From: Cupriavidus pampae
GTDB lineage: Bacteria; Pseudomonadota; Gammaproteobacteria; Burkholderiales; Burkholderiaceae
Length of the DNA stretch: 64,000 nt
Reading direction: 5' to 3'
NCBI RefSeq assembly: GCF_914271485.1
Contig: NZ_CAJZAG010000006.1
Span: 423,552-487,551 of the forward strand
A model generated the notes under the pieces. It searched no databases and was not told the origin of the DNA. It saw only the letters and a program-made list of their open reading frames with translations. Position numbers and translations under genes: made by a program. Shown one piece after another: positions 49,684 through 59,109 of the stretch (positions within the stretch are counted from its first letter, which is position 1; the number at the start of each line of letters is the position of its first letter).

Positions 49684-50367
49684 ATGAAGCTCGTCATCGG
49701 CAACAAGAACTACTCCTCCTGGTCGCTGCGTCCGTGGCTGCTGCTGCGCGAAGCCGGTATCGCGTTCGAGGAGATTCCCGTGCGGTTGTTCGTACCGGGC
49801 TTCGACGCCGAGATCCGCCAGTATTCGCCCGCGGGCAAGGTACCGGTGCTGATCGATGGCGACGTGCGCGTTTGGGATTCCCTGGCGATCAGCGAGTATG
49901 TGGCCGAGCGGTTCCCGGAAAAGCAGCTGTGGCCCGCCGACGTGGCGGCACGCGCGCATGCGCGCGCGGTCTGCGCCGAGATGCATGCCGGTTTCCAGCA
50001 TGTGCGTAACCAGTTGCCGATGAACGTGACCGCGATGCTGCCGGGCATGGGCTGGAACACGTCCGTGCAGCGCGATGTCGATCGCATTGCCACGATCTGG
50101 AGCGAGCTGCGCGCGCAACACGCCGACAAGGGCCCGTTCCTGTTCGGTACGTTCACGGTGACCGACGCGTTCTATGCGCCGGTGGTGGCGCGCTTTGCCA
50201 CCTACGGCATTCATCTGCCCGAAGAAGCCAAGACGTACGCGGACTTTATCCTCTCGCTGCCGTCGATGCAGGAATGGGTGGCCGGCGCGCGCGAGGAGCG
50301 TGACTTCCTGACCGACGACGAGCCGTATCGCACCGGTCCCGACCGCGCGGACGCGATCGTTCTTTAA
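49684..50367 (+). CDS. Glutathione S-transferase family protein
   Basis: 227 aa cytosolic GST. The thioredoxin-like N-domain is KLVIGNKNYSSWSLRPWLLLREAGIAF, where Ser (YSSWS) is the probable catalytic residue, and KVPVLIDGDVRVWDSLAISEYVAERFPEK is the glutathione gamma-Glu-binding segment with the cis-Pro. The helical C-domain (about 95-215) contains FLFGTFTVTDAFYAPVVARF. Substrate unknown. It is 16 bp upstream of cca, so probably cotranscribed. Confidence 0.9.
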   Translation: MKLVIGNKNYSSWSLRPWLLLREAGIAFEEIPVRLFVPGFDAEIRQYSPAGKVPVLIDGDVRVWDSLAISEYVAERFPEKQLWPADVAARAHARAVCAEMHAGFQHVRNQLPMNVTAMLPGMGWNTSVQRDVDRIATIWSELRAQHADKGPFLFGTFTVTDAFYAPVVARFATYGIHLPEEAKTYADFILSLPSMQEWVAGAREERDFLTDDEPYRTGPDRADAIVL

Positions 50368-50383
50368 GCATCCTTTGAGCGTC

Positions 50384-51628
50384 ATGCAGATCTACGCCGT
50401 GGGCGGTGCCATTCGCGATCAGCTGCTCGGCAAGCCGAGCCAGGATCGCGACTACGTGGTGGTGGGCGCGACGCCCGACCAGATGGAGGCGCTCGGCTAC
50501 AAGCCGGTGGGCAAGGACTTTCCGGTCTTCCTGCATCCGCAGACCAAAGCCGAGTACGCGCTTGCGCGCACCGAGCGCAAGACCGCGGTGGGCTACAAGG
50601 GCTTCGCGTTCTACTGCGGCGCGGACGTGAAGCTCGAGGACGACCTCGTGCGGCGCGACCTGACCATCAACGCGATGGCGCAGGCTGTCGATGAGGCCGG
50701 ACATCTGGTCGGTCCCGTGATCGACCCCTATGGCGGACGGCAAGATCTGGCCGCCCGCTGCTTCCGTCATGTCTCGGATGCATTTGCCGAGGACCCCGTG
50801 CGCATCCTGCGCGCGGCGCGGTTCGCGGCCCGCTTCCATGACTTCACGGTGGCGCCCGAGACCGTGGCGCTGATGCGCGCGATGGTGGAGGCGGGCGAGG
50901 TCGATGCGCTGGTGCCCGAGCGTGTGTGGCAGGAGCTCGCGCGTGGCCTGATGGAGGCGCGGCCGTCGCGCATGTTCGCGGTGCTGCGCGAGTGCGGTGC
51001 GCTGGCGAAGCTGCTGCCCGAACTCGAGCGGCTGTGGGGCGTGCCGCAACGCGCGGACTATCACCCGGAGGTGGACACCGGCGTGCACGTGATGATGGTC
51101 GTCGATCATGCGGCCGCCACCGGCGCCTCGCTACCGGTGCGATTTGCCGCGCTCGTGCACGATCTCGGCAAGGGCACTACGCCCGCCGACGTACTGCCAC
51201 GCCATATCGGTCACGAGGAACGCAGCGTGAAGCTGCTCGAGCAGGTCTGCGCGCGTCTGCGCGTGCCGAACGATTGTCGCGAGCTCGCGCTGGTGGTCGC
51301 GCGCGAACACGGCAATATTCATCGCTCGCTGGAGTTCGGCGCGGCGGCGGTGACGCGTCTGCTCGAACGCTGCGATGCGCTGCGCAAGCCCGAGCGCTTT
51401 GCCGAAGCACTGCGCGCGTGCGAGGCCGATGCGCGCGGTCGGCTCGGCTTCGAGGACCGCGACTATCCGCAGGCCGCGCGCCTGCTGGCGGCGCGCGAAG
51501 CGGCCGCCTCGATCGACGCGGGGGCGATTGCCAAGGCATGCGCGGACAATGTCGCGCAGATCAAGGAGCGCGTGCACCAGGCACGCGTGGCAGCTGTGGA
51601 AGAGAGGCTGGCGCAGCTGGTGCTATAG
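50384..51628 (+). CDS. cca: Multifunctional CCA tRNA nucleotidyltransferase
   Basis: 414 aa class II nucleotidyltransferase adding and repairing the 3' CCA of tRNAs. The head has YAVGGAIRDQLLGKPSQDRDYVVVGATP (residues 4-31) with the catalytic DxD; RRDLTINAMA and the ED..R..R..RFAARF neck follow. A C-terminal HD phosphohydrolase domain is present (FAALVHDLGKGTTP, about 252-265), the arrangement known from E. coli with phosphatase/phosphodiesterase activity. Start MQIYAVGG at 50384. The 3' end carries an imperfect duplication across the stop. Confidence 0.96.
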   Translation: MQIYAVGGAIRDQLLGKPSQDRDYVVVGATPDQMEALGYKPVGKDFPVFLHPQTKAEYALARTERKTAVGYKGFAFYCGADVKLEDDLVRRDLTINAMAQAVDEAGHLVGPVIDPYGGRQDLAARCFRHVSDAFAEDPVRILRAARFAARFHDFTVAPETVALMRAMVEAGEVDALVPERVWQELARGLMEARPSRMFAVLRECGALAKLLPELERLWGVPQRADYHPEVDTGVHVMMVVDHAAATGASLPVRFAALVHDLGKGTTPADVLPRHIGHEERSVKLLEQVCARLRVPNDCRELALVVAREHGNIHRSLEFGAAAVTRLLERCDALRKPERFAEALRACEADARGRLGFEDRDYPQAARLLAAREAAASIDAGAIAKACADNVAQIKERVHQARVAAVEERLAQLVL

Positions 51629-51637
51629 CAGTTGGCG

Positions 51638-51832
51638 CTACAGCAGCCGGCCAATGACCAGCGCGATCAGCGACAGGAGAATGGTCGACGCGAACGGCAG
51701 CACGTATTCGCGGCCAAACAGGCGGAAGCGCAGGTCGCCGGGTAGCCGGCCGAGGCCGAGTTTCTGCAGCCACGGCAGCGCGGCCGACAGCACGATCACG
51801 CAGAAGAAGATGGTCAGCGTCCAGCGCAGCAT
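51638..51832 (-). CDS. DUF2905 small membrane protein
   Basis: 64 aa, two transmembrane helices (about 4-22 and 46-63) joined by the family loop LGLGRLPGDLRFRLFGREYVLPFAST. Function unknown; common in proteobacteria as a single-copy gene. It starts 3 bp after the MidA-like gene on the same strand and converges on cca with a 9-bp gap. Confidence 0.88.
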   Translation of the reverse strand: MLRWTLTIFFCVIVLSAALPWLQKLGLGRLPGDLRFRLFGREYVLPFASTILLSLIALVIGRLL

Positions 51833-51835
51833 GGC

Positions 51836-53023
51836 TCAGAGTGTATAGGTGCGATCGCCGCGCTGGAATCCGGCGAGCGAGAAGTTCTCGATGGTATCGG
51901 CGTTGCGCGACAACGCGATGACCTTGAACAGCTCGCCCATTTCCGCCTCCGACAACAGCTTCTGCACGGCATTGGCCGCGGGCAGGAAGGCGCGGACGTC
52001 GGACGGGTCGAGCGTCATCAGCAGCTCGGTAATCCCCGCGTTCATCAGATAACGTGCCTGCGAGCAGAAACCTTCGACGTTCAGCCCGCTCTCGACCGCC
52101 GCTTCGGCGATGCCCGTGAAGTTGACGTGCGCGGTGATGTCCTGCAGCCCCGGATACAGGAACGGATCGGGATGCGCGTGATGGCGGTAGTGGCACATCA
52201 GCGTGCCGCCCGCGCGTTGCGGATGGTAGTACTCGCTGGCCGGAAAGCCGTAGTCGATAAAGAACGCCACGCCGCGCGCCAGCATCGCACCGACCGCGCG
52301 GACAAAGCCCTCGGCCTCGGCATGGGTTTCGGTGACCACGTCGTGATCGCCGGGCATCGCGAGCAATGCCGCCGGTACTTCGTCATCGGCCAGCACGCGG
52401 TCCTGAAAGGCGAAGCCCGTCGTCCCCTCGCGCCGCACGCCGCGCTCGTGCCAACGTCCGCCCTCGCGCGCGAACAGGCGCACCGGCATGGCATCGAGCA
52501 CCTCGTTGCCAACGATCACACCCTCGAACCGTTCAGGCAGCGTGTCGTGCCAGATCACCCGATCGGCCAGATGCGGCGCACGGTCGGCCAGCGTTCGCCG
52601 CTGCCGTTCGCGCAACTCGCCAGATAGCTCGACGATTTCGTAGCGGGCGGGTAGGGCGCCTTCGGTTTCCAGTGCCAGCAACAGATCGGCGGCGAGCCGG
52701 CCGGTGCCGGCACCAAATTCCATGACAGCCGGCAGGCCCGCGGCCAGCAGCGGCGCGAATTCGCGCGCGAGCGTGCGGGCGAAGAACGGCGTCAGCTCGG
52801 GTGCGGTGATGAAATCGCTGCCATCGCGCGCGTCGCGGCCGAACTTGGCGGCGCCGCCGCTGTAGTAGCCGAGGCGCGGCGCATACAGCGCCATCGACAT
52901 GTAGCGATCGAAGCCGATCCAGCCGCCGCTGGCGTCGATTGCATCGCCAATGCACACGGCGAGGGCATTCGACGCGTCCTGCGCGTCCTGGGGGGGAAGG
53001 GGTAGACTAGCGACTTTCTGCAT
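51836..53023 (-). CDS. MidA/NDUFAF7-like SAM-dependent methyltransferase
   Basis: 395 aa. Family segments: FDRYMSMALYAPRLGYYSGG (about 43-62), SDFITAPELTPFFARTLAREF, SAM-binding VMEFGAGTGRLAADLL, VIVGNEVLDAMPV, and FIDYGFPASEYYHPQRAGGTLMCHYRH. The mitochondrial homologue NDUFAF7/MidA dimethylates an arginine in the NDUFS2 subunit of complex I; bacterial substrates are not established. ATG at 53023; in-frame upstream codons overlap the divergent gene at 53042. Only 18 bp separate the two starts. Confidence 0.87.
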   Translation of the reverse strand: MQKVASLPLPPQDAQDASNALAVCIGDAIDASGGWIGFDRYMSMALYAPRLGYYSGGAAKFGRDARDGSDFITAPELTPFFARTLAREFAPLLAAGLPAVMEFGAGTGRLAADLLLALETEGALPARYEIVELSGELRERQRRTLADRAPHLADRVIWHDTLPERFEGVIVGNEVLDAMPVRLFAREGGRWHERGVRREGTTGFAFQDRVLADDEVPAALLAMPGDHDVVTETHAEAEGFVRAVGAMLARGVAFFIDYGFPASEYYHPQRAGGTLMCHYRHHAHPDPFLYPGLQDITAHVNFTGIAEAAVESGLNVEGFCSQARYLMNAGITELLMTLDPSDVRAFLPAANAVQKLLSEAEMGELFKVIALSRNADTIENFSLAGFQRGDRTYTL

Positions 53024-53041
53024 ATACCGCGAATTGTAGCA

Positions 53042-53842
53042 ATGCCCGCCTCCCAGACTCCTGACACACCTTCCGCGCGCGGCGTCGCGCTGGTCACCGG
53101 TGGTGCGCGCCGCCTGGGCCGCGCCATCGCGCTCGAACTCGCCGCGCAGGGCTGGGACGTGGCCGTGCACTGCAACCGCTCGGTCGCGGAAGCCGAGGCG
53201 CTGGCCACGCAGATTCGCGCACTGGGCCGCCGCGCCGCGGTACTACGCGCGGATCTGGCCAATGAAGCCGAAACCGGCCGCCTGATCGCCGAATGCGCTG
53301 TGGCGCTCGGCACGCCGACCTGCCTCGTCAACAACGCGTCGCTGTTCCAGTACGACGTGGCGACAAGCTTCTCCTATGCCTCGCTCGACACGCATATGCG
53401 CACCAATGTGGCCGCGCCGCTGCTGCTCGCGCGCGAGATGCACAAGGCGCTTGCCACGGAGGGCGATGACACCCCTCGTGGTGTGGTGATCAATTTGCTC
53501 GACCAGAAGCTCGACAACCTCAACCCGGACTTCCTGTCGTATACGCTGTCCAAGGCCGCGTTGCAGACCGCCACGATGCAACTGGCGCAGGCCCTCGCGC
53601 CGCGTCTGCGGGTGGTGGGCGTCGCGCCTGGCATCACGCTGGTGTCTGGCGAGCAGAGCGGTACCGGCTTCAGCCGCGCGCATCAGATGACGCCGCTCGG
53701 CCAGTCTTCCACGCCGGAGGATATCGCGCAGGCAGTGGCCTATCTGGCCATCGCGCGCGCGGTGACCGGCACCACGTTGTACGTCGATGGTGGGCAGCAT
53801 CTGATGCCGCTTCACCGCGACGTGATGTTCCTCACAGAATGA
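53042..53842 (+). CDS. folM: FolM-like short-chain dehydrogenase (pteridine reductase type)
   Basis: 266 aa SDR. The cofactor motif is VALVTGGARRLGRAIALELA: the TGGARRxG form, with Arg-Arg instead of the usual TGxxxGIG, is typical of pteridine reductases and E. coli FolM, which reduces dihydromonapterin/dihydrofolate with NADPH. NNASLFQYD and active-site Tyr-x3-Lys in SYTLSKAALQT follow. APGITLVSGEQS near residue 200. It is directly followed by folB (4 bp), supporting a role in pterin/folate metabolism. Confidence 0.83.
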   Translation: MPASQTPDTPSARGVALVTGGARRLGRAIALELAAQGWDVAVHCNRSVAEAEALATQIRALGRRAAVLRADLANEAETGRLIAECAVALGTPTCLVNNASLFQYDVATSFSYASLDTHMRTNVAAPLLLAREMHKALATEGDDTPRGVVINLLDQKLDNLNPDFLSYTLSKAALQTATMQLAQALAPRLRVVGVAPGITLVSGEQSGTGFSRAHQMTPLGQSSTPEDIAQAVAYLAIARAVTGTTLYVDGGQHLMPLHRDVMFLTE

Positions 53843-53846
53843 CCCC

Positions 53847-54248
53847 ATGACCATGCTTGCCGCACTATCCCACCCCAGCCTGACCGATTGCCGTCGCATG
53901 TTCCTGCGCAACTACGAAGTGCAGATCAACATCGGCGTGCATGAATTCGAGAAGAAAGGCGAGCAGCGTGTGCTGGTCAATATCGACCTGTTCGTGCCGC
54001 TGGCGCAGTCTACCCCGCACGCCGACAAGCTTGAAGAGGTCGTGGACTACGACTTCATGCGCAGCACCGTGGCCGCGCGCATGGCGCAGGGGCACGTACA
54101 TCTGCAGGAAACGCTGTGTGATGACGTCGCGCGCGCGATGCTGCTGCACCCGCAGGTGCGCGCGGTACGCGTGTCCACCGAGAAGCCCGATGTCTACCCG
54201 GACTGCGATTCGGTCGGCGTGGAAGTGTTCCATATCAAGCCGGTCTGA
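53847..54248 (+). CDS. folB: Dihydroneopterin aldolase FolB
   Basis: 133 aa tunnelling-fold enzyme that cleaves or epimerises dihydroneopterin on the way to folate. RRMFLRNYEVQINIGVHEFEKKGEQRVLVNIDLFV (in parts) gives the strand and the conserved GVHxxE(K) signature; DYDFMRSTVAARMAQGHVHLQETLCDDVA includes the pterin-anchoring region, and STEKPDVYPDCDSVGVEVF ends the fold. Cotranscribed with the FolM-like gene. Confidence 0.9.
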   Translation: MTMLAALSHPSLTDCRRMFLRNYEVQINIGVHEFEKKGEQRVLVNIDLFVPLAQSTPHADKLEEVVDYDFMRSTVAARMAQGHVHLQETLCDDVARAMLLHPQVRAVRVSTEKPDVYPDCDSVGVEVFHIKPV

Positions 54249-54320
54249 AGCTTCGGGGCCGCTCAAGTAGAATATTGGCCCGCCGCCCCCGGCGTGGCCA
54301 ACCCCTCTCCGCAATGCCCT

Positions 54321-55256
54321 ATGAGTCACTCCGCTAACTTCTATCGTCTCGAAACACGCCTGCAGTCGCTGGCCGGCAAAGCCATTGGCGACTTCGGCAT
54401 GATCGAGGACGGCGATACCGTGCTCGTGTGCATGAGCGGCGGCAAGGACTCGTACACGATGCTGTCGGTCCTGATGGCGCTGCAGAAGCGCGCGCCGATC
54501 AGTTTCAAGCTGATCGCGATGAACCTGGACCAGAAGCAGCCCGGTTTTCCCGAGCACATCCTGCCCGAGTATCTGAAGTCGACCGGCGTGGAGTACGTGA
54601 TCGTCGAGGCGGATACCTACTCCATCGTCAAGGAGAAGGTGCCCGAGGGCAAGACCACGTGTTCGCTGTGCTCGCGCCTGCGCCGCGGCGTGATCTACCG
54701 CACGGCCAAGGAACTTGGCGCCAACAAGATTGCGCTGGGTCATCACCGCGACGACATCGTCCAGACGTTCTTCCTGAACATGTTCTTCGGCGGCAAGATG
54801 AAGGCGATGCCGCCGAAGCTGGCCACCGACGACGGCCAGCACATCGTGATTCGTCCGCTCGCATATTGCGCTGAGAAGGACATTGCGAGCTTTGCGCGCG
54901 CGATGGCGTTCCCGATCATCCCTTGCAACCTGTGCGGCTCGCAGGAAAACCTGCAGCGCAAGAAGGTCAACGAGATGCTGCAGACGTGGGAGCGCGAGAA
55001 CCCGGGCCGTATCGACAATATCTTCGCGTCGCTGCGCAACGTGGTGCCGTCGCATCTGGCCGATACCGATCTGTTCCCGTTCACCGGGCTGGCCACCGGC
55101 CTGGCCAAGGTGGATGAGGCCTCGCTGTTCGGTGAGACCACGTTCTCGCAACAGCCGCTGCAGTTCGCCGGCAGCGCCGAGGAGAACCGCATCGAGTTCG
55201 TGCGCTTCGAGCGCACGCCTGCCGAGGCGGACGCTGGGGTGAAGACCAGCGCCTGA
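54321..55256 (+). CDS. ttcA: tRNA 2-thiocytidine synthase TtcA
   Basis: 311 aa PP-loop ATPase that thiolates cytidine 32 of certain tRNAs using an iron-sulfur cluster. PP-loop [11 protein letters not shown] (near 45), CxxC in [13 protein letters not shown], a third Cys in [15 protein letters not shown], and [26 protein letters not shown] are all TtcA signatures. The start at 54321 ([10 protein letters not shown]) is preferred over GTG 54294. The short N-terminus differs from longer Burkholderiales versions. Confidence 0.93.
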   Translation: MSHSANFYRLETRLQSLAGKAIGDFGMIEDGDTVLVCMSGGKDSYTMLSVLMALQKRAPISFKLIAMNLDQKQPGFPEHILPEYLKSTGVEYVIVEADTYSIVKEKVPEGKTTCSLCSRLRRGVIYRTAKELGANKIALGHHRDDIVQTFFLNMFFGGKMKAMPPKLATDDGQHIVIRPLAYCAEKDIASFARAMAFPIIPCNLCGSQENLQRKKVNEMLQTWERENPGRIDNIFASLRNVVPSHLADTDLFPFTGLATGLAKVDEASLFGETTFSQQPLQFAGSAEENRIEFVRFERTPAEADAGVKTSA

Positions 55257-55397
55257 GGGCGCGCAAAGGGTGGAAACGCTCGATTTGCGCTGACGAAATG
55301 TCAGCGCCTGTGTGTTTTCGTTCGAAACGGTGGCTTCTGCGTGGCGCGGGCCGCTGGAACAATGGATCCGGTTATCACTGCATTGGACCACCGGACC

Positions 55398-56471
55398 ATG
55401 ACCCGTTTCCTTTCCCCTTCCGATGTCTCGCACATCGTGGCAATCCAGGGCCTGCCGCAAGTGCTGCGGCAGATGGCGCGTTACATCGAAGAAGACTTCC
55501 TGCGCTGGCAGGACTTCGATAAATCCGCGCGCACCGCTGCCCACTCCGCGCGCGGCGTGATCGAGCTGATGCCGATCGCCGACGCGAACCTCTACAGCTT
55601 CAAATATGTGAACGGCCATCCCGCCAACACCGCCGATGGCCTGCCCACCGTGATGGCATTCGGCACGCTCGCCGAGGTATCGACGGGCATGCCGCTGCTG
55701 CTGTCGGAACTCACGCTGACCACCGCACTCCGCACGGCCGCCACGTCGGTGGTGGCGGCACGCCGGCTGGCGCGGCAGGATGCCAGCACGATGGCGCTGA
55801 TCGGCAATGGCGCGCAGGCCGAATTCCAGGCGCTGGCGTTCCACTACCTGCTTGGCATCCGCACGCTGCGGGTCTATGACGTCGATCCGGGTGCCACGCG
55901 CAAGCTGACGCGGAATCTACAAGGCATCGCAGATCTCGAGATCGTGCCGTGCGCCAGCACCGTCGAAGCCGTGCGCGGCGCGGACATCGTGACGACGGTT
56001 ACCGCTGACAAGGCCTACGCCACCATCATCACGCCCGACATGCTCGCGCCGGGCATGCACCTGAACGCCGTGGGCGGTGACTGTCCGGGCAAGACCGAAC
56101 TGCACCCGGATGTGTTGCGCCGTGGCAGCGTGTTCGTCGAATACGAGCCGCAGAGCCGCATCGAGGGCGACTGCCAGCAAATGCCGGCGGGCTTCGCGGT
56201 GACCGAGTTGTGGCAGGTGCTGGAAGGGCGCGTGCCGGGCCGTACGGATGCGAGCCAGATCACCGTGTTCGACTCGGTGGGTTTTGCGCTCGAGGACTAT
56301 TCCGCGCTGCGTTATCTGCGCGACAGCGCGGCCCAGCTCGACCTGGGCCAGACGCTCGATCTGGTGCCGCGGCAGGCGGATCCGAAGGATTTGTTCGGGC
56401 TGCTGCGAGGCGCGGGTGCCGCGCCCGCCGGCGCGGCCGCGGCGATCGAACCCGAAGCCGCTACCGCCTGA
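55398..56471 (+). CDS. Ornithine cyclodeaminase family protein
   Basis: 357 aa NAD-dependent mu-crystallin/OCD-fold enzyme. N-terminal FLSPSDVSHIVAIQGLPQVLRQM, substrate segment FKYVNGHPANTADGLPTVMAFG (the long-form OCD wording), Rossmann motif ALIGNGAQAEFQALAFHYLLG, ITPDMLAPGMHLNAVGGDCPGKTELHPDVL. It resembles true proline-forming ornithine cyclodeaminases of Pseudomonas/Burkholderia length rather than short paralogues. It converts L-ornithine to L-proline and ammonia. Start MTRFLSPSD at 55398; an ATG at 55362 is possible. Ala-rich C-terminal tail. Confidence 0.85.
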   Translation: MTRFLSPSDVSHIVAIQGLPQVLRQMARYIEEDFLRWQDFDKSARTAAHSARGVIELMPIADANLYSFKYVNGHPANTADGLPTVMAFGTLAEVSTGMPLLLSELTLTTALRTAATSVVAARRLARQDASTMALIGNGAQAEFQALAFHYLLGIRTLRVYDVDPGATRKLTRNLQGIADLEIVPCASTVEAVRGADIVTTVTADKAYATIITPDMLAPGMHLNAVGGDCPGKTELHPDVLRRGSVFVEYEPQSRIEGDCQQMPAGFAVTELWQVLEGRVPGRTDASQITVFDSVGFALEDYSALRYLRDSAAQLDLGQTLDLVPRQADPKDLFGLLRGAGAAPAGAAAAIEPEAATA

Positions 56472-56529
56472 CCCACACGTCAATCAGCTGGGTAGGCGGT
56501 TGGTCGTCTGAAGCGGGCGTCTCAAACGC

Positions 56530-57495
56530 TCAGTTGTTGGATGCCTGCGACGGTGCCTTGGCCGGCGACGACGATGCCGAGGAGGGATTGCCCTCGCGAA
56601 TCAGCGCGCGCGTGTCGTCGATCCATTTCTGGAACCGGTCCACCGCGTGGGCCTTCTGCTCCGGCGTGGTCAGATTGGCGATCGTGACCGTCAGGTCCAC
56701 GCCGCTCTGGCTCCGTTCCGGACCCGGGCGCTGCCATTGGTCGGCATACCGTCGCAGCATCTGCTCCACCTGCGGCTTGGCCGGGTGCGAGGCCTGCACC
56801 TCCTTCGCCAGTCCCAGCCATTCCTTCTGGCGCTGCAGACGCTGCTGATAGCGCGCCTCCGCGCCCTGCATATACGGCCCCATCGCCTCCTTGATGGTTT
56901 TCTCCTGTTCGGTCGAGAAGCGCCCGTAGATCAGCTTCGCGTAATCCATCACCTTGTCGAAGCGCGCGTCGGTCCGCGCGGCCTCGTTGCCGCGCAGGAA
57001 TTCCTTGCGGTACTTGGCATTGCTCTCGTCGAACTTGGCCTGCATGCGGGTGATTTGCTCGGGCGTCAGCGTCAGCAGCAGGTCGGCCAGATCGGGAATC
57101 GCGTTCTCGAAGGCCTGCCGGCCAAGGCGCTGGGTGTCCTGCTGGACCCGATGGACCATCTCGGCATTGACCGGCTGCGCCACCTCGCCCTTGACGCGCG
57201 TCAGCACGGTGGCGATCTCCGGCAACTGCTGGCTGCGATGCCAGCTGAAGAACCGGTGGATGGCCTCCCGCGTCGGCGGCTCCTGGGCGTCCGAGACGTC
57301 CACATAGCGATCCACCCACCAATAGGCCAGGCGGTCGCCCTGCTGGTAGCCCAGTTTCATCGCGTTGCAGCCGCCCAGTGTCACCAGCACGACACATGTG
57401 GTAAATGCTGCAAACCATGAAAATATGCGCTGGCGCCAGACCTGTTGCGTTTTGTGAGAATCGGAAACCACGGGGCGTCGGGCATAACCCGCCAT
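56530..57495 (-). CDS. DUF6279-type lipoprotein
   Basis: 321 aa putative outer- or inner-membrane lipoprotein. The hydrophobic signal FAAFTTCVVLVTLGGCNAM contains the lipobox LGGC with lipidated Cys. The mature part is almost wholly helical and charged, with segments MKLGYQQGDRLAYWWVDRYVDVS and LTLTPEQITRMQAKFDE typical of DUF6279 proteins, which have no known function. Start could be 57495 or 57513. Divergent from glmU. Confidence 0.82.
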   Translation of the reverse strand: MAGYARRPVVSDSHKTQQVWRQRIFSWFAAFTTCVVLVTLGGCNAMKLGYQQGDRLAYWWVDRYVDVSDAQEPPTREAIHRFFSWHRSQQLPEIATVLTRVKGEVAQPVNAEMVHRVQQDTQRLGRQAFENAIPDLADLLLTLTPEQITRMQAKFDESNAKYRKEFLRGNEAARTDARFDKVMDYAKLIYGRFSTEQEKTIKEAMGPYMQGAEARYQQRLQRQKEWLGLAKEVQASHPAKPQVEQMLRRYADQWQRPGPERSQSGVDLTVTIANLTTPEQKAHAVDRFQKWIDDTRALIREGNPSSASSSPAKAPSQASNN

Positions 57496-57664
57496 GCTAG
57501 AATCGGCGCGCATGTTTACGGTGGTTGCAGAAGGTCTCGCAGCCCCGTCTCGACAACGATTTTGCCGCTTATGTTGCCGCCTATCTCGCCGCATAGGACG
57601 GTGAAACGATCCGTGGCGCGGATTTTCAAGTTTCTCTCCGGACACACTCACTTAGGACCTCCTT

Positions 57665-59029
57665 GTGAATATCGTCATTCTTGCCGCGGGCATGGGAAAG
57701 CGCATGAACTCGGCGCTGCCCAAGGTGCTTCATCCCGTTGCCGGCCAGCCTATGCTCGCGCACGTCATCGCGACCGCGCGCTCGCTTTCGCCGACGAAAC
57801 TGGTGGTCGTGGTCGGCCACGGTGCCGAGCACGTGCGCACGGCCGTGGGTGCCAGCGACGTCCAGTTCGCCGAGCAGGCCCAGCAACTTGGCACCGGTCA
57901 CGCGGTCATGCAGGCACTGCCGCTGATCGATGACGATCAGCCCACGCTGGTGCTGTACGGCGATGTGCCCCTCACCAGCGCCGCCACACTGCGTGCGCTG
58001 CTCGATGCCGCCGGCAGCGAACGCCTGGGCGTGCTGACGGTCGAGATGAGCGATCCTACCGGATATGGCCGTATCGTACGAAACGCCGCCGGCAGCATCA
58101 CGCGCATCGTGGAGCAGAAGGATGCGAGCGACGACGAACGCGCGATCCGCGAAATCAATACCGGCATCATCGTATGCCCCACGGCGCAACTGCGCACGTG
58201 GCTCTCGACGCTGCGCAACGATAACGCGCAGGGCGAGTATTACCTGACCGACACCATCGAGCGCGCGGCGCAGGATGGGGTGGAAGTCGTGTCGGCACAG
58301 CCGGCCGCGCTGTGGGAGACGCTGGGCGTCAACAGCAAGGTCCAGCTCGCCGAGATCGAACGCATCCACCAGCGCAACATCGCGCAGAAGCTGCTGGAGG
58401 CGGGCGTGACGCTGCTCGATCCGGCACGTATCGACGTGCGCGGGCAGCTTACCTGCGGCCGCGACGTGACGATCGACGTCGGCTGCGTGTTCGAGGGCAA
58501 TGTCCATCTGGAGGACGGTGTCTACATCGGCGCGCATTCTGTGATTCGACATGCAAAGATTGGCAAGGGTTCGCGTCTGCAACCCTTCTGCCATATCGAC
58601 GAAGCAACAATCGGGCCGGACGGCCGCATCGGGCCGTACGCGCGTTTGCGTCCGGGCACCGAGCTGGGCGAGGATGTGCATATCGGTAACTTCGTCGAGG
58701 TCAAGAACAGCCAGATCAGCCACCACAGCAAGGCCAACCATCTGGCCTATGTGGGGGACTCGACGGTGGGGCAGCGCGTCAATATCGGCGCGGGTACCAT
58801 TACCTGCAATTACGATGGCGCGAACAAGCTGCGTACCGTGATCGAGGACGACGTGTTCATCGGTTCGGACACGCAACTGGTGGCGCCGGTGACGGTGCGG
58901 GCTGGTGCGACGATCGGTGCGGGCACGACGCTGACCAAGGAAGCGCCCGCGGGCAAGCTGACGCTGTCGCGCGCGAAGCAGATGACCCTGGACGGCTGGC
59001 AGCGTCCGGTCAAGCCGGCTAAAAAGTAA
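57665..59029 (+). CDS. glmU: Bifunctional GlmU (GlcN-1-P acetyltransferase / GlcNAc-1-P uridyltransferase)
   Basis: 454 aa. Makes UDP-GlcNAc for peptidoglycan and LPS. N-terminal pyrophosphorylase motif [19 protein letters not shown] (residues 5-23), [21 protein letters not shown]; the C-terminal left-handed beta-helix (from about 250) shows hexapeptide repeats and the acetyltransferase active-site region [20 protein letters not shown] and [15 protein letters not shown]. The start is GTG at 57665 preceded by AGGACCTCC. Followed by glmS after 80 bp, so the UDP-GlcNAc pathway is grouped. Confidence 0.97.
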   Translation: MNIVILAAGMGKRMNSALPKVLHPVAGQPMLAHVIATARSLSPTKLVVVVGHGAEHVRTAVGASDVQFAEQAQQLGTGHAVMQALPLIDDDQPTLVLYGDVPLTSAATLRALLDAAGSERLGVLTVEMSDPTGYGRIVRNAAGSITRIVEQKDASDDERAIREINTGIIVCPTAQLRTWLSTLRNDNAQGEYYLTDTIERAAQDGVEVVSAQPAALWETLGVNSKVQLAEIERIHQRNIAQKLLEAGVTLLDPARIDVRGQLTCGRDVTIDVGCVFEGNVHLEDGVYIGAHSVIRHAKIGKGSRLQPFCHIDEATIGPDGRIGPYARLRPGTELGEDVHIGNFVEVKNSQISHHSKANHLAYVGDSTVGQRVNIGAGTITCNYDGANKLRTVIEDDVFIGSDTQLVAPVTVRAGATIGAGTTLTKEAPAGKLTLSRAKQMTLDGWQRPVKPAKK

Positions 59030-59109
59030 TTAGCGGCAGCAACGCAGGCAAAGTTGAGACAGACCGTTCAGGATCGCAGGGCAAGCAATATTCATCGGGG
59101 GTTCAAAAA

